Assembly (NCBI GenBank): GCA_032622095.1
Contig: CP136061.1
Location: 195,656,935 to 195,720,934 of the forward strand
DNA: 64,000 nt
Direction: 5' to 3'
DNA from: Siphonodentalium dalli
Taxonomy: Eukaryota > Mollusca > Scaphopoda > Gadilida > Siphonodentaliidae
Positions 36,051 to 45,205 of this stretch are shown piece by piece (the first letter of the stretch is position 1; every line of letters starts with the position of its first letter). Position numbers and translations under genes: made by a program. The notes below the pieces were generated by a model. It made no database searches, was not told the origin of the DNA, and saw only the letters and a program-made list of their open reading frames with translations.

Positions 36051-36177
36051 CTTTAATATCTCGGAAAGAAGTTATATTATCGTGTTAAACAGCGTTTTAA
36101 AAGGAGTGTAAATGCGTCATCGAGAGGTTCTTTTGTTTTGCAATGCAACGCCCTTGAACTTCGTTCGCTGTAACGCG

Positions 36178-36182
36178 ATTGG
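36178..36182 (-). promoter_or_regulatory. CCAAT box upstream of the THAP exon
   Basis: The minus strand reads CTGACCAATCGCG, a good CCAAT-box context, about 130 bp upstream of the ATG at 36050. No TATA box is obvious. Assignment as promoter is inference from position. Confidence 0.35.
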
Positions 36183-36279
36183 TCAGTTACCGCTGTCAGT
36201 CAATAATTTGAGATTCGTCAATTGTGGTTCAACCAGAGTAAACAGCTAAGCATCGTATATGCAGTTTGTTGTAGACGGT

Positions 36280-36290
36280 AACAGTTATGG
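36280..36290. repeat. Target-site duplication of element A, left copy
   Basis: AACAGTTATGG here is repeated exactly at 45195-45205, bracketing element A. Confidence 0.85.
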
Positions 36291-36309
36291 CAGCAGGAAC
36301 AGGATTTGC

Positions 36310-36331
36310 GTGCCCGCCCGAAGGGCGGCAC
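36310..36331 (-). other. 3'-terminal GC hairpin of element A
   Basis: GTGCCCGCCC-GAA-GGGCGGCAC, a strong stem with one bulged C, lies about 20 nt inside the 3' end of the element. A terminal stem is a plausible recognition feature for target-primed reverse transcription. That role is inference. Confidence 0.6.
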
Positions 36332-36554
36332 GAGGACGGTGTGAGCTCACCCGGAGGTCGCCCTTACGCCCTGTCTTGAATCTTCTTGGTCTTTTCTCTT
36401 GACAGTCAGGCCGCGGATCGGGTGGAGAAGTCTTGAGGTCGGGATCGGTCAGCGTCGCAGGTGTCTTGAATCTTGTCTTGTCTTGAATCTTCCATCTTTG
36501 CTTGGGCTTTGCCTTGATCTTTTTCTTTTTCTTTGCCTTGTCTCGGCATCTTGC

Positions 36555-36847
36555 AAAATGCGGGACGATCCAGCGATGATGCTGGATTGCGCATTTTCAG
36601 TTGGTTGTCCAGGCCCGGGACCTTCCAATGGAGGCATTGGATTGCGGGCTGCTAAGAGAGTACGGGACGGTCCAGTGATTCCACTGGACTGCGTGCTCTC
36701 TTCTGTTACCGCCCGGGACGGTCCAATACACTTTATTGGACTGCGGGTCTTTTCTGAAGTGGGATACGGGACGGTCTAGCATGGCCTGCTTGACTGCGTA
36801 TCCTAAAACCCGGGACGGTCCAATAAGCCTATTGAACTGCGGGTCTT
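36555..36847 (-). other. Six-hairpin array in the 3' UTR of element A
   Basis: Six hairpins at about 36555-36597, 36612-36650, 36654-36702, 36711-36750, 36761-36803 and 36808-36847. On the plus strand each is: variable outer stem ending CG, then GGACG (GGACC in the second), a 7-8 bp inner stem, a 4-6 nt loop, the inner stem partner, TG, then CG and the outer partner. Outer stems differ completely (AAAATGCG, GCCCG, AGAGAGTACG, GGATACG, ACCCG) yet each finds its complement. The internal loop (GGACG opposite TG; in sense CA opposite CGTCC) stays fixed. The array starts right after the ORF2 stop codon. Confidence 0.9.
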
Positions 36848-36848
36848 T

Positions 36849-37688
36849 TCAGCCACAGAGAAGATGTTTGCGTTGTAAACACTCCCTCATGATGTCACTG
36901 CCGTCCATTCTCGCCAGTGTACTTTCCGCCAGACCGCGCAGGCGCTCTCTGATGGGTTCCACGTCAGCGATGGTATGCTGATCTACAGTACGGGTGTGAT
37001 ACGGTGCTTGCAGTGCCATTCTCAGGGCTTTGTTTTGGACCACCTGGAGCATTTGGATCGCGCGATATGATGCCAGGTTGGTGACCACCGATGCGTATTC
37101 CATGATAGGTCTTACAAACGTTTTGAATACTCTAAGCAGAGTGGCCATGCTAGCTCCCCAGTAAGTTCCCCTCAGCCGTCTGAGAAGATTAACTCGTTGC
37201 ATGGTCCTCGTGGCTGTCTGCTTAACATGGGTTAGCATGGTGAGTCTGGAGTCCAAGGTGACGCCTAGGAAGGTCACCTCTTTTGCGGCAACTAGGTCAA
37301 TGCCACTGACATTCAGTTTGACCACCGAATTGCGTTTTCGTTTCGTGAATATGGCGAATTGTGTTTTGTTTGCATTGAGCTTAATGCGCCATTTCGAGCA
37401 CCACCTTTCCAGGTCACCGAGGGCCCGCCTCAGTCTGAGCTCCACATACTGTGTACTGCCATTGGTGATCCATAGACCCAAGTCATCAGCGAACTGCGAC
37501 AGTTGCACTTGGTGCCTCGGGTCTATTTCAATGTCATTGACGTAGAAAATATAGAGCAATGGGCTTAAGACTGACCCCTGTGGTGTACCAGCGTTCAGTG
37601 GAACAGAGTCCGACGATTCTCTGTCCACCCTCACCTTTATTGAGCGGTCGGTGAGGAAAGAGGAGAGAAGCCTTACAAGTTTGACCGG
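36849..37688 (-). pseudogene. Element A ORF2, 3' portion (RT palm to C-terminus)
   Basis: Minus-strand continuation of A's reverse transcriptase beyond the element B insertion. From the insertion point it reads PVKLVRLLSSFLTDRS, then the box GTPQGSVLSPLLYIFYVNDI, then the catalytic FADD (QFADDLGLW), NANKTQFAIF, FLGVTLDSRL and the thumb stretch FVRPIMEYASVV. It ends LLCG at a TGA (36849-36851). No RNase H domain follows. With the 5' portion (41059-42917) the uninterrupted frame would be about 900 residues, usual for jockey-type ORF2. The frame itself is open, but it has been separated from its endonuclease by element B. Confidence 0.85.
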
Positions 37689-37700
37689 GAGGCCATACTT
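37689..37700. repeat. Target-site duplication of element B, left copy
   Basis: GAGGCCATACTT here recurs at 41047-41058 and is part of A's ORF2 codons for KYGL. Confidence 0.85.
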
Positions 37701-40700
37701 AGTGTAAACATATTTTTATTTCCAAATCCAAACATAATACACATAATACACAAATGACATAAATATACAACATATAAGAGATAATGTATGGAAATGAGGA
37801 TCAGACAACAAGCCCGAGGGCTTATATGAAGTCTTCTCCTCTTTGGCGACATGCCCCTTCCCCAATAAGTGAGGGAGGGGTATCGATCAGACGGGAAATA
37901 ATATAAATAATATTTTTAAAAGGAGAAGTAACTAAGTTTAAGTTGGGATGGACACAGCGGGAAGATAGTGTTAGGGATAGCAGGAGGCAGAGAGAGAGAG
38001 AGAGAGAAGAGAGAATGAGAGGGAGAGTGAGAAAGTAGAGGGGACAGAGTTTTCAATAATTTAGTTGCTGCGTGATGAAAATTATGCTCGTAGTAATATG
38101 CATGCGTCAGGCTCCATGGGAGGGGGTCAATCGCAATGGCCAATTCCTATTTCAATGGGGTTCACTGTGAATATCGCTGCATTCTTCATGTAGAATCATT
38201 TCACGTATGTACAGGATAGTGACAAGTAAAGTAACTTACAAAATAATCGTTATCGGAAGACATTTAGTACTACATACATAATGGAGAACATCGTGCTGCC
38301 GCATAACGCGGCCGGAATCCAAAGCAATTTGTTACCCATACAGATCATGGAAATCTTTTTGTTCTCATAATATATGTCTGTACTGCATTAAATATTTGTT
38401 TGTTTTCGCGAAGACTAAGCTCTCTTGACCCCCGCATTAGTGTATTCTCAGATAAGGCAACATTTGGTAGGGAGTCATATAGTTCTCTTCTGGGCTCTTG
38501 ATAAAATGTACATTCAAAGAGATAGTGGTAAGTTGTCTCAAATTCCCCACATAGACAGAAGGGGGAAATTTTTACATGGTTATCTGTCAGGTCACCACTT
38601 AGGTGGCTGCAGTTCAATCTTAACCGGGTATGGAGGATATGAGATTTACGACATTTACTATGATAAAAATAGGCAGGTGGACGTATATTGTCACTGTTCA
38701 GTTCCTTTTTGAAGTCTTCGATTGTACTGCTGCTCTTTGTAGTTTCTGACAGTTTGTTCCATTCGGTAATTGCAGATGGTAAGAAAGAATCCATATAATA
38801 GTCATAATTAATATTCGAGGGTAGTCTTATATGTTCAAATCTTAAGTTATATCTGGAATTATTTGCCTGAATTGGTCGTACATAATTTCTTAAAATTGAT
38901 GGAGCAGTTCCTCGTATCATTTTAAAAAATTGGCATAGCTTGTGTTTTCTACGGCGTGAAGAGAGGAGTTCCCAGTCAGTCTCTGACAAAAGGCACGCGT
39001 TACTCGTACTGATGGTTGCACCTGTTACTATTCGGGCCATTTCATACTGAACCTTTTCAATGTCATCACTAAGATAATCAGGGCAGTTATCCCAAACAGG
39101 GGAGGCATATTCCAGTATTGGTCGGATAAATGTATAATGTATTTTTTCAAGCGTTACTCTGCTTAGCTTGTATCTGTGTTTACGTACTAGATTTACTCGA
39201 CTCCATGCTTTGTCAAGCATAGATCTGATGTGGATACCCCAAGAGCCCATGTTGTCGAAAGTAAGTCCCAGATGTTTATGGCTGTCAACCTCAACAATTG
39301 TCGCGGTTCCCATGGTCAAATGTGGATGATATACTGGTGTTTCTTTCCTGGAGATTAAGAGAGATTCCGTTTTCAGGGGATTGAATTTTACAAGCCATTC
39401 TGATGCCCAACACATGAGAGTTTCGAGGTCATCGTTGATTAGTTTTGCGGCCATGGTGGGGTCTTCGATAGTAAGAAATAGAGAAGTGTCATCAGCAAAT
39501 AGACGAATGTTGCACCGTATATTTTCGGTTATATCATTAATATAAATTAAAAACAGAAGTGGGCCTAATACCGAGCCTTGCGGCACACCTGCTGTTACAT
39601 CTTGTAGTTCCGAACGTGTGCCGTCTATGACAACCTGTTGTTGTCTACATTCTAGATACGATTTCATCAAGTTATACAAGTTTCCTCTTATACCAATTTT
39701 TGTCAGTTTGTTCAAGAGGCCACGGTGCCAGACTTTATCGAATGCTTTACTTATGTCACAGAATATACACCGGACCTCTTTTCCGTCGTCTAATGATCGA
39801 CATATATTGTCATATATTTCGGTAAGTTGAAAAACTGTTGAATCGTTGCGCATGAAACCAGCTTGATAAAATGATAGGAGTTTGTTTTCATCAAGAAATT
39901 CCCATAGATATTTATAAATACATTTTTCATAGACCTTTGAGACGCAGCTTAGTAGAGAAATTGGTCGGTAATTTGATATAAGACCGGGATCACCACTCTT
40001 AAATATAGGTGTAACATGTGAACGCTTCCACTGGTGTGGGTAGTAATTGTTTTCGGTAAATGTTCTAAAATAGAATTCAAGAGGTTCACAAAGCGAGGAG
40101 GCACAACTTTTCAAAACTCTCGGACTTATTCCGTCGGGCCCACTTGACTTAGATATTTTAAGACTTTTTAACGCTTTGTAAATGTCAGGGGCTGTGATTT
40201 TTATATCGCTTAATGTGGATATGGAGTTATCCGGTTCAAAAAACTTGATGAAATTTTACAAAAATACGAATTGAAAGCATTTGCTTTTTCAGTTGGTGAG
40301 ATCAGGAAGTCGCCGTTGGTGTTCAAGGGGGGTATTGATCTATCACTGGTAGCAAATACTATTTTTTGGAGGGTTTTCCACCAGGAAGACTGGTCATGTG
40401 ATGGGCTATTCAATGTGTTCTCATTCTTGGTGTCATAATCACGTTTGCTTTTTCTAATAGCCGATGTAGTTTCATTACGTTTAGATCTGAAGTTTGCCCA
40501 TGTTTGTGGTGTGTTTTTCCTTTTAGCTATCTTATGTAATCGATTTCGTTGCCTCATCAGTTTCCGTACATTACACGTAAGCCATTGGGGACTACCTTTC
40601 CGGATAAGAACTATCTTATTGGGGATATTGTCACTGCATACCTTTTGAATTTTTGCAGTCAAGTTATCTGCATGAGCTGAAAGTTCAAATGGTATATTAT

Positions 40701-41046
40701 CATCATAGTTCCAGCTCAAGAAGTCTTCGTTCATGGTATCGAAGTCAGCCAGATTATAATTCCAGATACGTCTAGTGAGAGTTGTAGCCTATTTATTTTT
40801 CAAAAGTTTTATCTGAGCAACGACCGGACAGTGATACCTAATTGTGTTGTCGAATATGTTGCCAAGAACACAAGGGGAATCAACGAGGTCAGGGTTGCTA
40901 GTCATGAGCAAGTCGAGAATGGATGAGGAATTTTCAGTAAAATGCTTTTTATCAGTGACCAGTTGGGTCAGACCTCGTTCGCTACATATGCCGTTTATTT
41001 TACCATTACTGTTGCGTACATAGTTTTCATTGAAATCTCCACCTAT
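37701..41046 (-). mobile_element. Element B: 5'-truncated CR1/L2-like LINE inserted in element A
   Basis: A 3346-bp minus-strand LINE bracketed by a 12-bp duplication of A sequence. It begins inside its own endonuclease domain and ends at 37701 without poly(A). The 3' UTR (37701-38344) holds a (GA)n-rich stretch near 37988-38040. 5' truncation with target duplication is the normal outcome of target-primed reverse transcription. It entered A in the same orientation and was therefore inserted after A. Confidence 0.85.
38345..41046 (-). pseudogene. Element B ORF: partial endonuclease, RT and CCHC C-terminal domain
   Basis: The minus strand opens with GGDFNENYV (endonuclease box) and LTQLVTDKKH, SSSILDLLMT and YHCPVV motifs. 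A TAG follows LLKNK at about 40789. The next frame (to 40210) has WNYNLADFD and LISPTEKANAFNSYF. A frameshift in a T6 run near 40241-40246 separates it from the RT: SGPDGISP, NYRPISLLSCVSK, CDISKAFDKVWH, AGVPQGSVLGPLL, FADDTSLF, HKHLGLTF and FIRPILEYASPVW. A C-terminal domain with CLC-x6-TYHYLFEC ends the frame near 38345. So there is one stop and one frameshift, and the N-terminal half of the endonuclease is missing. No RNase H. CR1/L2-like by motif. Confidence 0.9.
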
Positions 41047-41058
41047 GAGGCCATACTT
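41047..41058. repeat. Target-site duplication of element B, right copy
   Basis: GAGGCCATACTT, second copy; see 37689-37700. Confidence 0.85.
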
Positions 41059-42917
41059 GTGTAACTTGTACCGGAGGCCGTTGTGCCAGACGCTGTCGAA
41101 CGCCTTTTCAACGTCAAGTAGCACTGTACCAGTTACCCAGTTTTTGTGGAAGCCACTGCGTATGTCCTCCACAAGGCGGTAGATGTGTTCTACTCCTTCG
41201 CATCCGTTTCGGTATGCCCTCTGCCATTTGTTGAAGAATAAATTCTTCTCCAGATGGTTTCGGAACCGTGATGCAATGATTGCTTCGAATAGCTTGCCGA
41301 TGCAGCTAAGAAGACTGATTGGTCTATAGTTGCCAGGGTATTTCAGATCTTTGCCATTTGTTGGTATCATGATGCCGATTGCCTCTTTCCATGCAACTGG
41401 AAAGTAACCAATCTTCAGGCAGGTGTTGTACAGCTTGGTAATGTAAGAGAAGAGTTCAGCTGGAGCTTCTTTGAGTACCCTGTATGGAATTCCATCGTGG
41501 CCAGCGGCCGATCTAGACTTGCACTTGGAGAGAATCCCGATGGTTTCTTCCGAAGTGATCTCTCTAGTGAGATCGTGGTCGTCCCCCACCTCATCACTCA
41601 CGTTTTCCTGAGGTTTGAATGACTCCTCATTCAGGCTGACTAGGTTGTCAACTTCCAGTTTCCAGTCGTCGTCAAATTGAGGGCCAATTTGAACTTGGTG
41701 GGCTCGACTGAGTGCGTCTGAAAAAGCGTCCGCTTTTTCCTTTGTGGAGGAAGTTAACGTACCGTCAATACGATACACCGGATTCTCAACGTTCCCATTG
41801 CTGGGATTTTTTGAGGTGCCAGTCAGGGTTTTGAGCTTAGACCAGAACTCGCGTCCGTTGTTCCGATCGTGTGTGTTGAGTTCAGAGGTGACATTTTCCC
41901 ACGCTTGTTTGCGGTCCGACTTGACCCGTTCCTTCACCTTTCGGTTTAGGGTGTTGTACCACGTCAACAGGGCCGGTGTTCTGTGCTTTTGCCACATCCG
42001 AAACACATGGCGCTTCTGCTTGATGAGGTCAAGCGTTTCCTTAGTCACCCTCGGTGCTCCACATTTAGCCAGCTTTTTTGGGCATGCCCTATCCAGGACC
42101 GACTGGATAGACTGCATCAGATGTTCACAAGCAACATCGATTTCTGATATGCAAGAGAGTGAAAGTTCGGTGTTCAGATGGATACGGATATCTTCTCTGA
42201 ACGCTGACCAGTCAGCTTTCTCCAAGTTGCGAGTAAGTTTTCTTGGATATTTGTCAATGTGGCTAAGTCTTTGATCAAATATTGCATGTACCGGTAGGTG
42301 GTCGCTACCAACTGTTTCTCCAACGAAGGTGCTAACCGCCTTTCGTATGAGAGATTCACTGGCTATAATATAGTCAATAACTGACCCACGTCCGTTTTGA
42401 AAGTGAGTTTCCTCCCCTTCATCATTCAAGACGTGAGCTTCCGCCTTCTCAACTACATCAAACAGATGGTCGCCATGAGCGTCGGATTCCTTGCTTCCGT
42501 AGAACATATGCTTGGCATTAAGGTCGCCTCCGATGAGGCATTGGTCGTGGTTGTTCATCATATAGACAATGAGGTCACGGTTGACAAGGAGCTGTGGCGG
42601 GCAATAGTATGCCACCACCGCCAAATCCCTGCCCCCGAAGCTGGTTTTTAACGCCACAACTTCAGCCCCTGTCGAGATATTTTGAGGAATATCTATCACA
42701 GAGTGCTTGACGTCGTTTCGTACGAGAATCGCGACGCCTCCCCTCGATTGGTACGATCGAGTCGGTGCATTTTGTACTTGGGAATTCGAAGTTTTTGGCC
42801 ATCAAGCTTGGTTTCGTTCAGGAGAACGAACTCCGGGTTGTGTTCATATAGGTATTGCTGTAGAAGCGCACGATGACCCCGCAGGCCATTGATGTGTATA
42901 ACATGCAGACCAGCCAT
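41059..42917 (-). pseudogene. Element A ORF2, 5' portion (APE endonuclease and RT fingers)
   Basis: Starts at ATG 42917 on the minus strand, two bases after the ORF1 stop. Residues 1-60 open the endonuclease (HINGLRGHR, FVLLNETKL). One base appears deleted from a G run (plus-strand CCCC at 42740-42743), shifting the frame. The rest of the endonuclease follows in the next frame with GGDLNAKH and GSDHLPVHA (the SDH catalytic motif). After a linker comes the start of RT: SRSAAGHDGIPY, NYRPISLLSCIGK and LLDVEKAFDSVWH (first catalytic Asp). It is cut at KYGL by element B. The open frame at 42699-40789 is a fusion of this portion with element B sequence. Confidence 0.9.
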
Positions 42918-42919
42918 GA

Positions 42920-44974
42920 TTAAGCTGTCAGTTGCCTACAATACTCTGTAAGGTGTTCACTTGAAACACTAGTTTTATAGACTTTGCTCGCTATAGACGC
43001 CACGCGAGCAGATATTTCCGATTGATTGATGAGGGAATCGGATGCGCCAAGTGTAGCTGTAAGGCTGGCACAGAGTACGCAGGCAAGGTTGATGGCTTCC
43101 CGGCCTGATGGGGAGGAGCAAGAGGACTGAGCTAGGCTCAGTGACCTTGCCTCCTTCTTTGTTGCCTCAGTTTTGTATCTAGGGCACATTTTATCAGAGC
43201 TTTTGTGCCCTCCTCCGTAGTTTGCACACTTGACAGTGTCATTTGTGCATTTTTGATGAGTGTGTTCACCACCACACTTTCGGCACTTAGTTTTTGATTG
43301 GCACCTATTGCTAGTGTGACCATAGGATTGGCAATTGTAGCACTGAGTAGGTGCAGGTTTGGCCACGTACTCATTTGTTTTATGTTTGGCAAAGTCAAGT
43401 GCTAGGCCATCTTTTAGAAGTCTCTGCTTGACTTCTTTGTTAGGACAGGTTATCTTAACTTTCCAGGTTGAAGTACCCGTCGCGGATGCAACCATGCGTT
43501 TGGCTGTACACCCTTCTCCTGCGCTTGTAGCACAGTAAGCGTCGTCTATGCTTGGGTGAATTTTTAGAGCGACGACGCATAAGTTTTCCTTGACCACTTT
43601 CTTGCCCAAACCTGTCGGTTTGAAGGAAGTGTCGCCCAGGTCCTTGGCTTGTAGTAACTTCTGTCTGGAAGCCTCTTCCCTCACGAAGATTAGGGTTTCC
43701 GCTTTATTGCGATGACTAGGACGGGTCTTCACCACGTCAGTAACCCTGCACTTTTCTCGGAGAAAAGTAGCTAGCCTCCCTGGGTGGTTGCTAATCCCAG
43801 CCGGGAGGTTCACACCCAAAACAGGTGGTGTGCGCATTTTTGTGTTGTTTTTACGCCTTTCTTCAATCTTTTCCTTCGGAGGAGGAGTTGATTGTTCGCC
43901 TTTGGCCTTATTGCCTTGTGTTTTCTTCTTGGGGTCCACTGTGACCCATTTTTCTGAGCTCGGAGGGTTTGATTCCTCGTTCACTCCTTGAGTGATGTCT
44001 GTGACAACCTCCATTTCTTCCTCTGGTTTCGAGTCAGTGCTACTCGCGGCTATGTCCTCGGCCACGTGCACAGCAGAGGTGGAAATAGGACTCTCTGGTG
44101 TGCGTGTAGACACGGTCTCGTTTGACTCAGATTTGGAATTTAGACTTTCTGTCTCACATTTGGGATTCTGACAGTCTGAGACAGGTTTTATGGTGCTGTC
44201 CGGGGCTGGGACCACAGCCTCGTTAGCTTTAGGTTTAGGAATTTTGCTTCCCAAAGCAACACCATTTTTTGCCTTTATTTTCTTTTTCTTTTTCTTGGGT
44301 AATTGTTTACCCAAGAATGGCGCCGCCGTCGGACAGTATTCGGATTGCCAGTCCTTGAGTAGCTTCTCGCGTGGCTCTGGGTCGACCTGTTTGAGTAGGC
44401 CACCTAGCAGCTTTGCCGCTTTGAGAGGATCCTGATTGAGTAGGAATGCAATGACAATCTGCTGATGTTCATCTGAAGTTTTTCCAAAGAGTTCAAAAGC
44501 CGGATCAGCGGGATCCACCCCTCCCCGGTCATTGTCCTCTGCCTTCAGAGATTTAGGACTTTTACTTTTTTTGGGCTTATGCTTGCCCTCCTTGCCATTT
44601 TCCGTACGGATTGATTTGGCTGGCGAGGCCTCATCCTGATCCGTCAAAATACGTTTTCTTCCTCTGGGGGTCCTGGGTGGGACCCCGTCTATCACTACCT
44701 GGGACCATCTGATATTTGTATCAGACTGCAGGGTGATTTTTTGGGGGGTACGGGACGGCTCAGCATCGTTACTGGGCTGCGTACTCTCCTTTGTGTGAGT
44801 GTACCGAACTAGGTTTGATTCAGTGGTATCACTAGTCATAATGGCATGGGACGGTCCAGTGATCCCGCTGGATTGCATGTCATTTGTTTTGACACCGGGC
44901 TGACCAGAGCTCTCTCTGGCCCGGGTGTCATCTGACACTGACGCCGATGAGCCGGACTCATCTGTAGATGCCAT
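42920..44974 (-). CDS. Element A ORF1, gag-like nucleic-acid-binding protein (684 aa)
   Basis: Intact 684-codon frame from ATG 44974 to TAA 42920-42922. The N-terminal 340 residues are low complexity, rich in Ser, Lys, Glu and Pro, with a Lys run (PKKKKKKIK). The C-terminal third has the zinc knuckles usual for jockey/I-type ORF1: CYNC-x4-H-x4-C, CRKC-x3-H-x4-C, and a third whose second Cys is Tyr (CANYGGGH...C), so probably non-functional. The protein is expected to coat element RNA and bring it to the nucleus. Codons for residues about 16-31, 32-45 and 63-78 coincide with the hairpins described at 44747-44929, so that part of the protein may be shaped by RNA structure. ORF2 starts in TAATCATG, suggesting coupled reinitiation. 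Confidence 0.85.
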   Translation of the reverse strand: MASTDESGSSASVSDDTRARESSGQPGVKTNDMQSSGITGPSHAIMTSDTTESNLVRYTHTKESTQPSNDAEPSRTPQKITLQSDTNIRWSQVVIDGVPPRTPRGRKRILTDQDEASPAKSIRTENGKEGKHKPKKSKSPKSLKAEDNDRGGVDPADPAFELFGKTSDEHQQIVIAFLLNQDPLKAAKLLGGLLKQVDPEPREKLLKDWQSEYCPTAAPFLGKQLPKKKKKKIKAKNGVALGSKIPKPKANEAVVPAPDSTIKPVSDCQNPKCETESLNSKSESNETVSTRTPESPISTSAVHVAEDIAASSTDSKPEEEMEVVTDITQGVNEESNPPSSEKWVTVDPKKKTQGNKAKGEQSTPPPKEKIEERRKNNTKMRTPPVLGVNLPAGISNHPGRLATFLREKCRVTDVVKTRPSHRNKAETLIFVREEASRQKLLQAKDLGDTSFKPTGLGKKVVKENLCVVALKIHPSIDDAYCATSAGEGCTAKRMVASATGTSTWKVKITCPNKEVKQRLLKDGLALDFAKHKTNEYVAKPAPTQCYNCQSYGHTSNRCQSKTKCRKCGGEHTHQKCTNDTVKCANYGGGHKSSDKMCPRYKTEATKKEARSLSLAQSSCSSPSGREAINLACVLCASLTATLGASDSLINQSEISARVASIASKVYKTSVSSEHLTEYCRQLTA
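44747..44929 (-). other. Hairpins inside the start of element A ORF1
   Basis: Three hairpins at 44747-44786, 44843-44881 and 44891-44929. The first two repeat the 3' UTR design exactly: outer stem, GGACG, 8-bp inner stem (with G-U pairs), 4-nt loop, TG, outer partner. In the second the last outer pair is TG/CA instead of CG/CG, a compensated change. The third has long outer (GACACC/GGTGTC) and inner (CCAGAG/CTCTGG) stems but lacks GGACG. Confidence 0.85.
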
Positions 44975-45194
44975 CTCGAGTGTGAAACGGCTTAGGTGTG
45001 TGAAGAGGTTGGCGAGTAATTAGACGGATCTAATTAGCGCGCCTGCCCAGTTAATCCAGGTGACTAATTAGCCGAAGCCAAATAGCGCACCCACAATTCG
45101 CTGAGCGTTAAACAATTGTGAAAACAATCAACACTTACTTGTGGAGCTAACCTGTCGCTGCCTACCAGGTTCGCTGTCGAGTCACGAATGAATG
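44975..45194 (-). other. Element A 5' UTR
   Basis: About 220 nt from the right target duplication to the ORF1 ATG. It probably contains the internal promoter expected for a full-length LINE, but I see no motif that I can name. Confidence 0.5.
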
Positions 45195-45205
45195 AACAGT
45201 TATGG
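45195..45205. repeat. Target-site duplication of element A, right copy
   Basis: AACAGTTATGG, identical to 36280-36290. Confidence 0.85.

Larger units (their letters stand above)
36291..45194 (-). mobile_element. Element A: jockey-like LINE, full length but interrupted
   Basis: A minus-strand non-LTR retrotransposon. An 11-bp duplication (AACAGTTATGG) borders it. Reading in sense: 5' UTR of about 220 nt, ORF1 (gag-like with zinc knuckles), ORF2 (APE endonuclease and RT), then a 3' UTR of about 560 nt packed with hairpins and without poly(A). Element B (37701-41046) and its 12-bp duplication split ORF2. Subtracting them gives about 5.5 kb, normal for a jockey-type element. Because both ends are defined and the 5' UTR is present, it looks like a full-length insertion that was later damaged by a single-base deletion in ORF2 and by element B. 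Confidence 0.85.

Noticed and set aside
36406-36594. 62-residue Lys/Glu/Asp-rich frame in element A 3' UTR
   Set aside because: It lies in a purine-rich tract and overlaps a hairpin. The charged composition follows from AAGA-rich DNA, so there is no reason to call a third ORF.
36291-37634. Separate RT gene at 36849-37634
   Set aside because: The frame continues element A's RT across element B, as the 12-bp duplication and motif order show.
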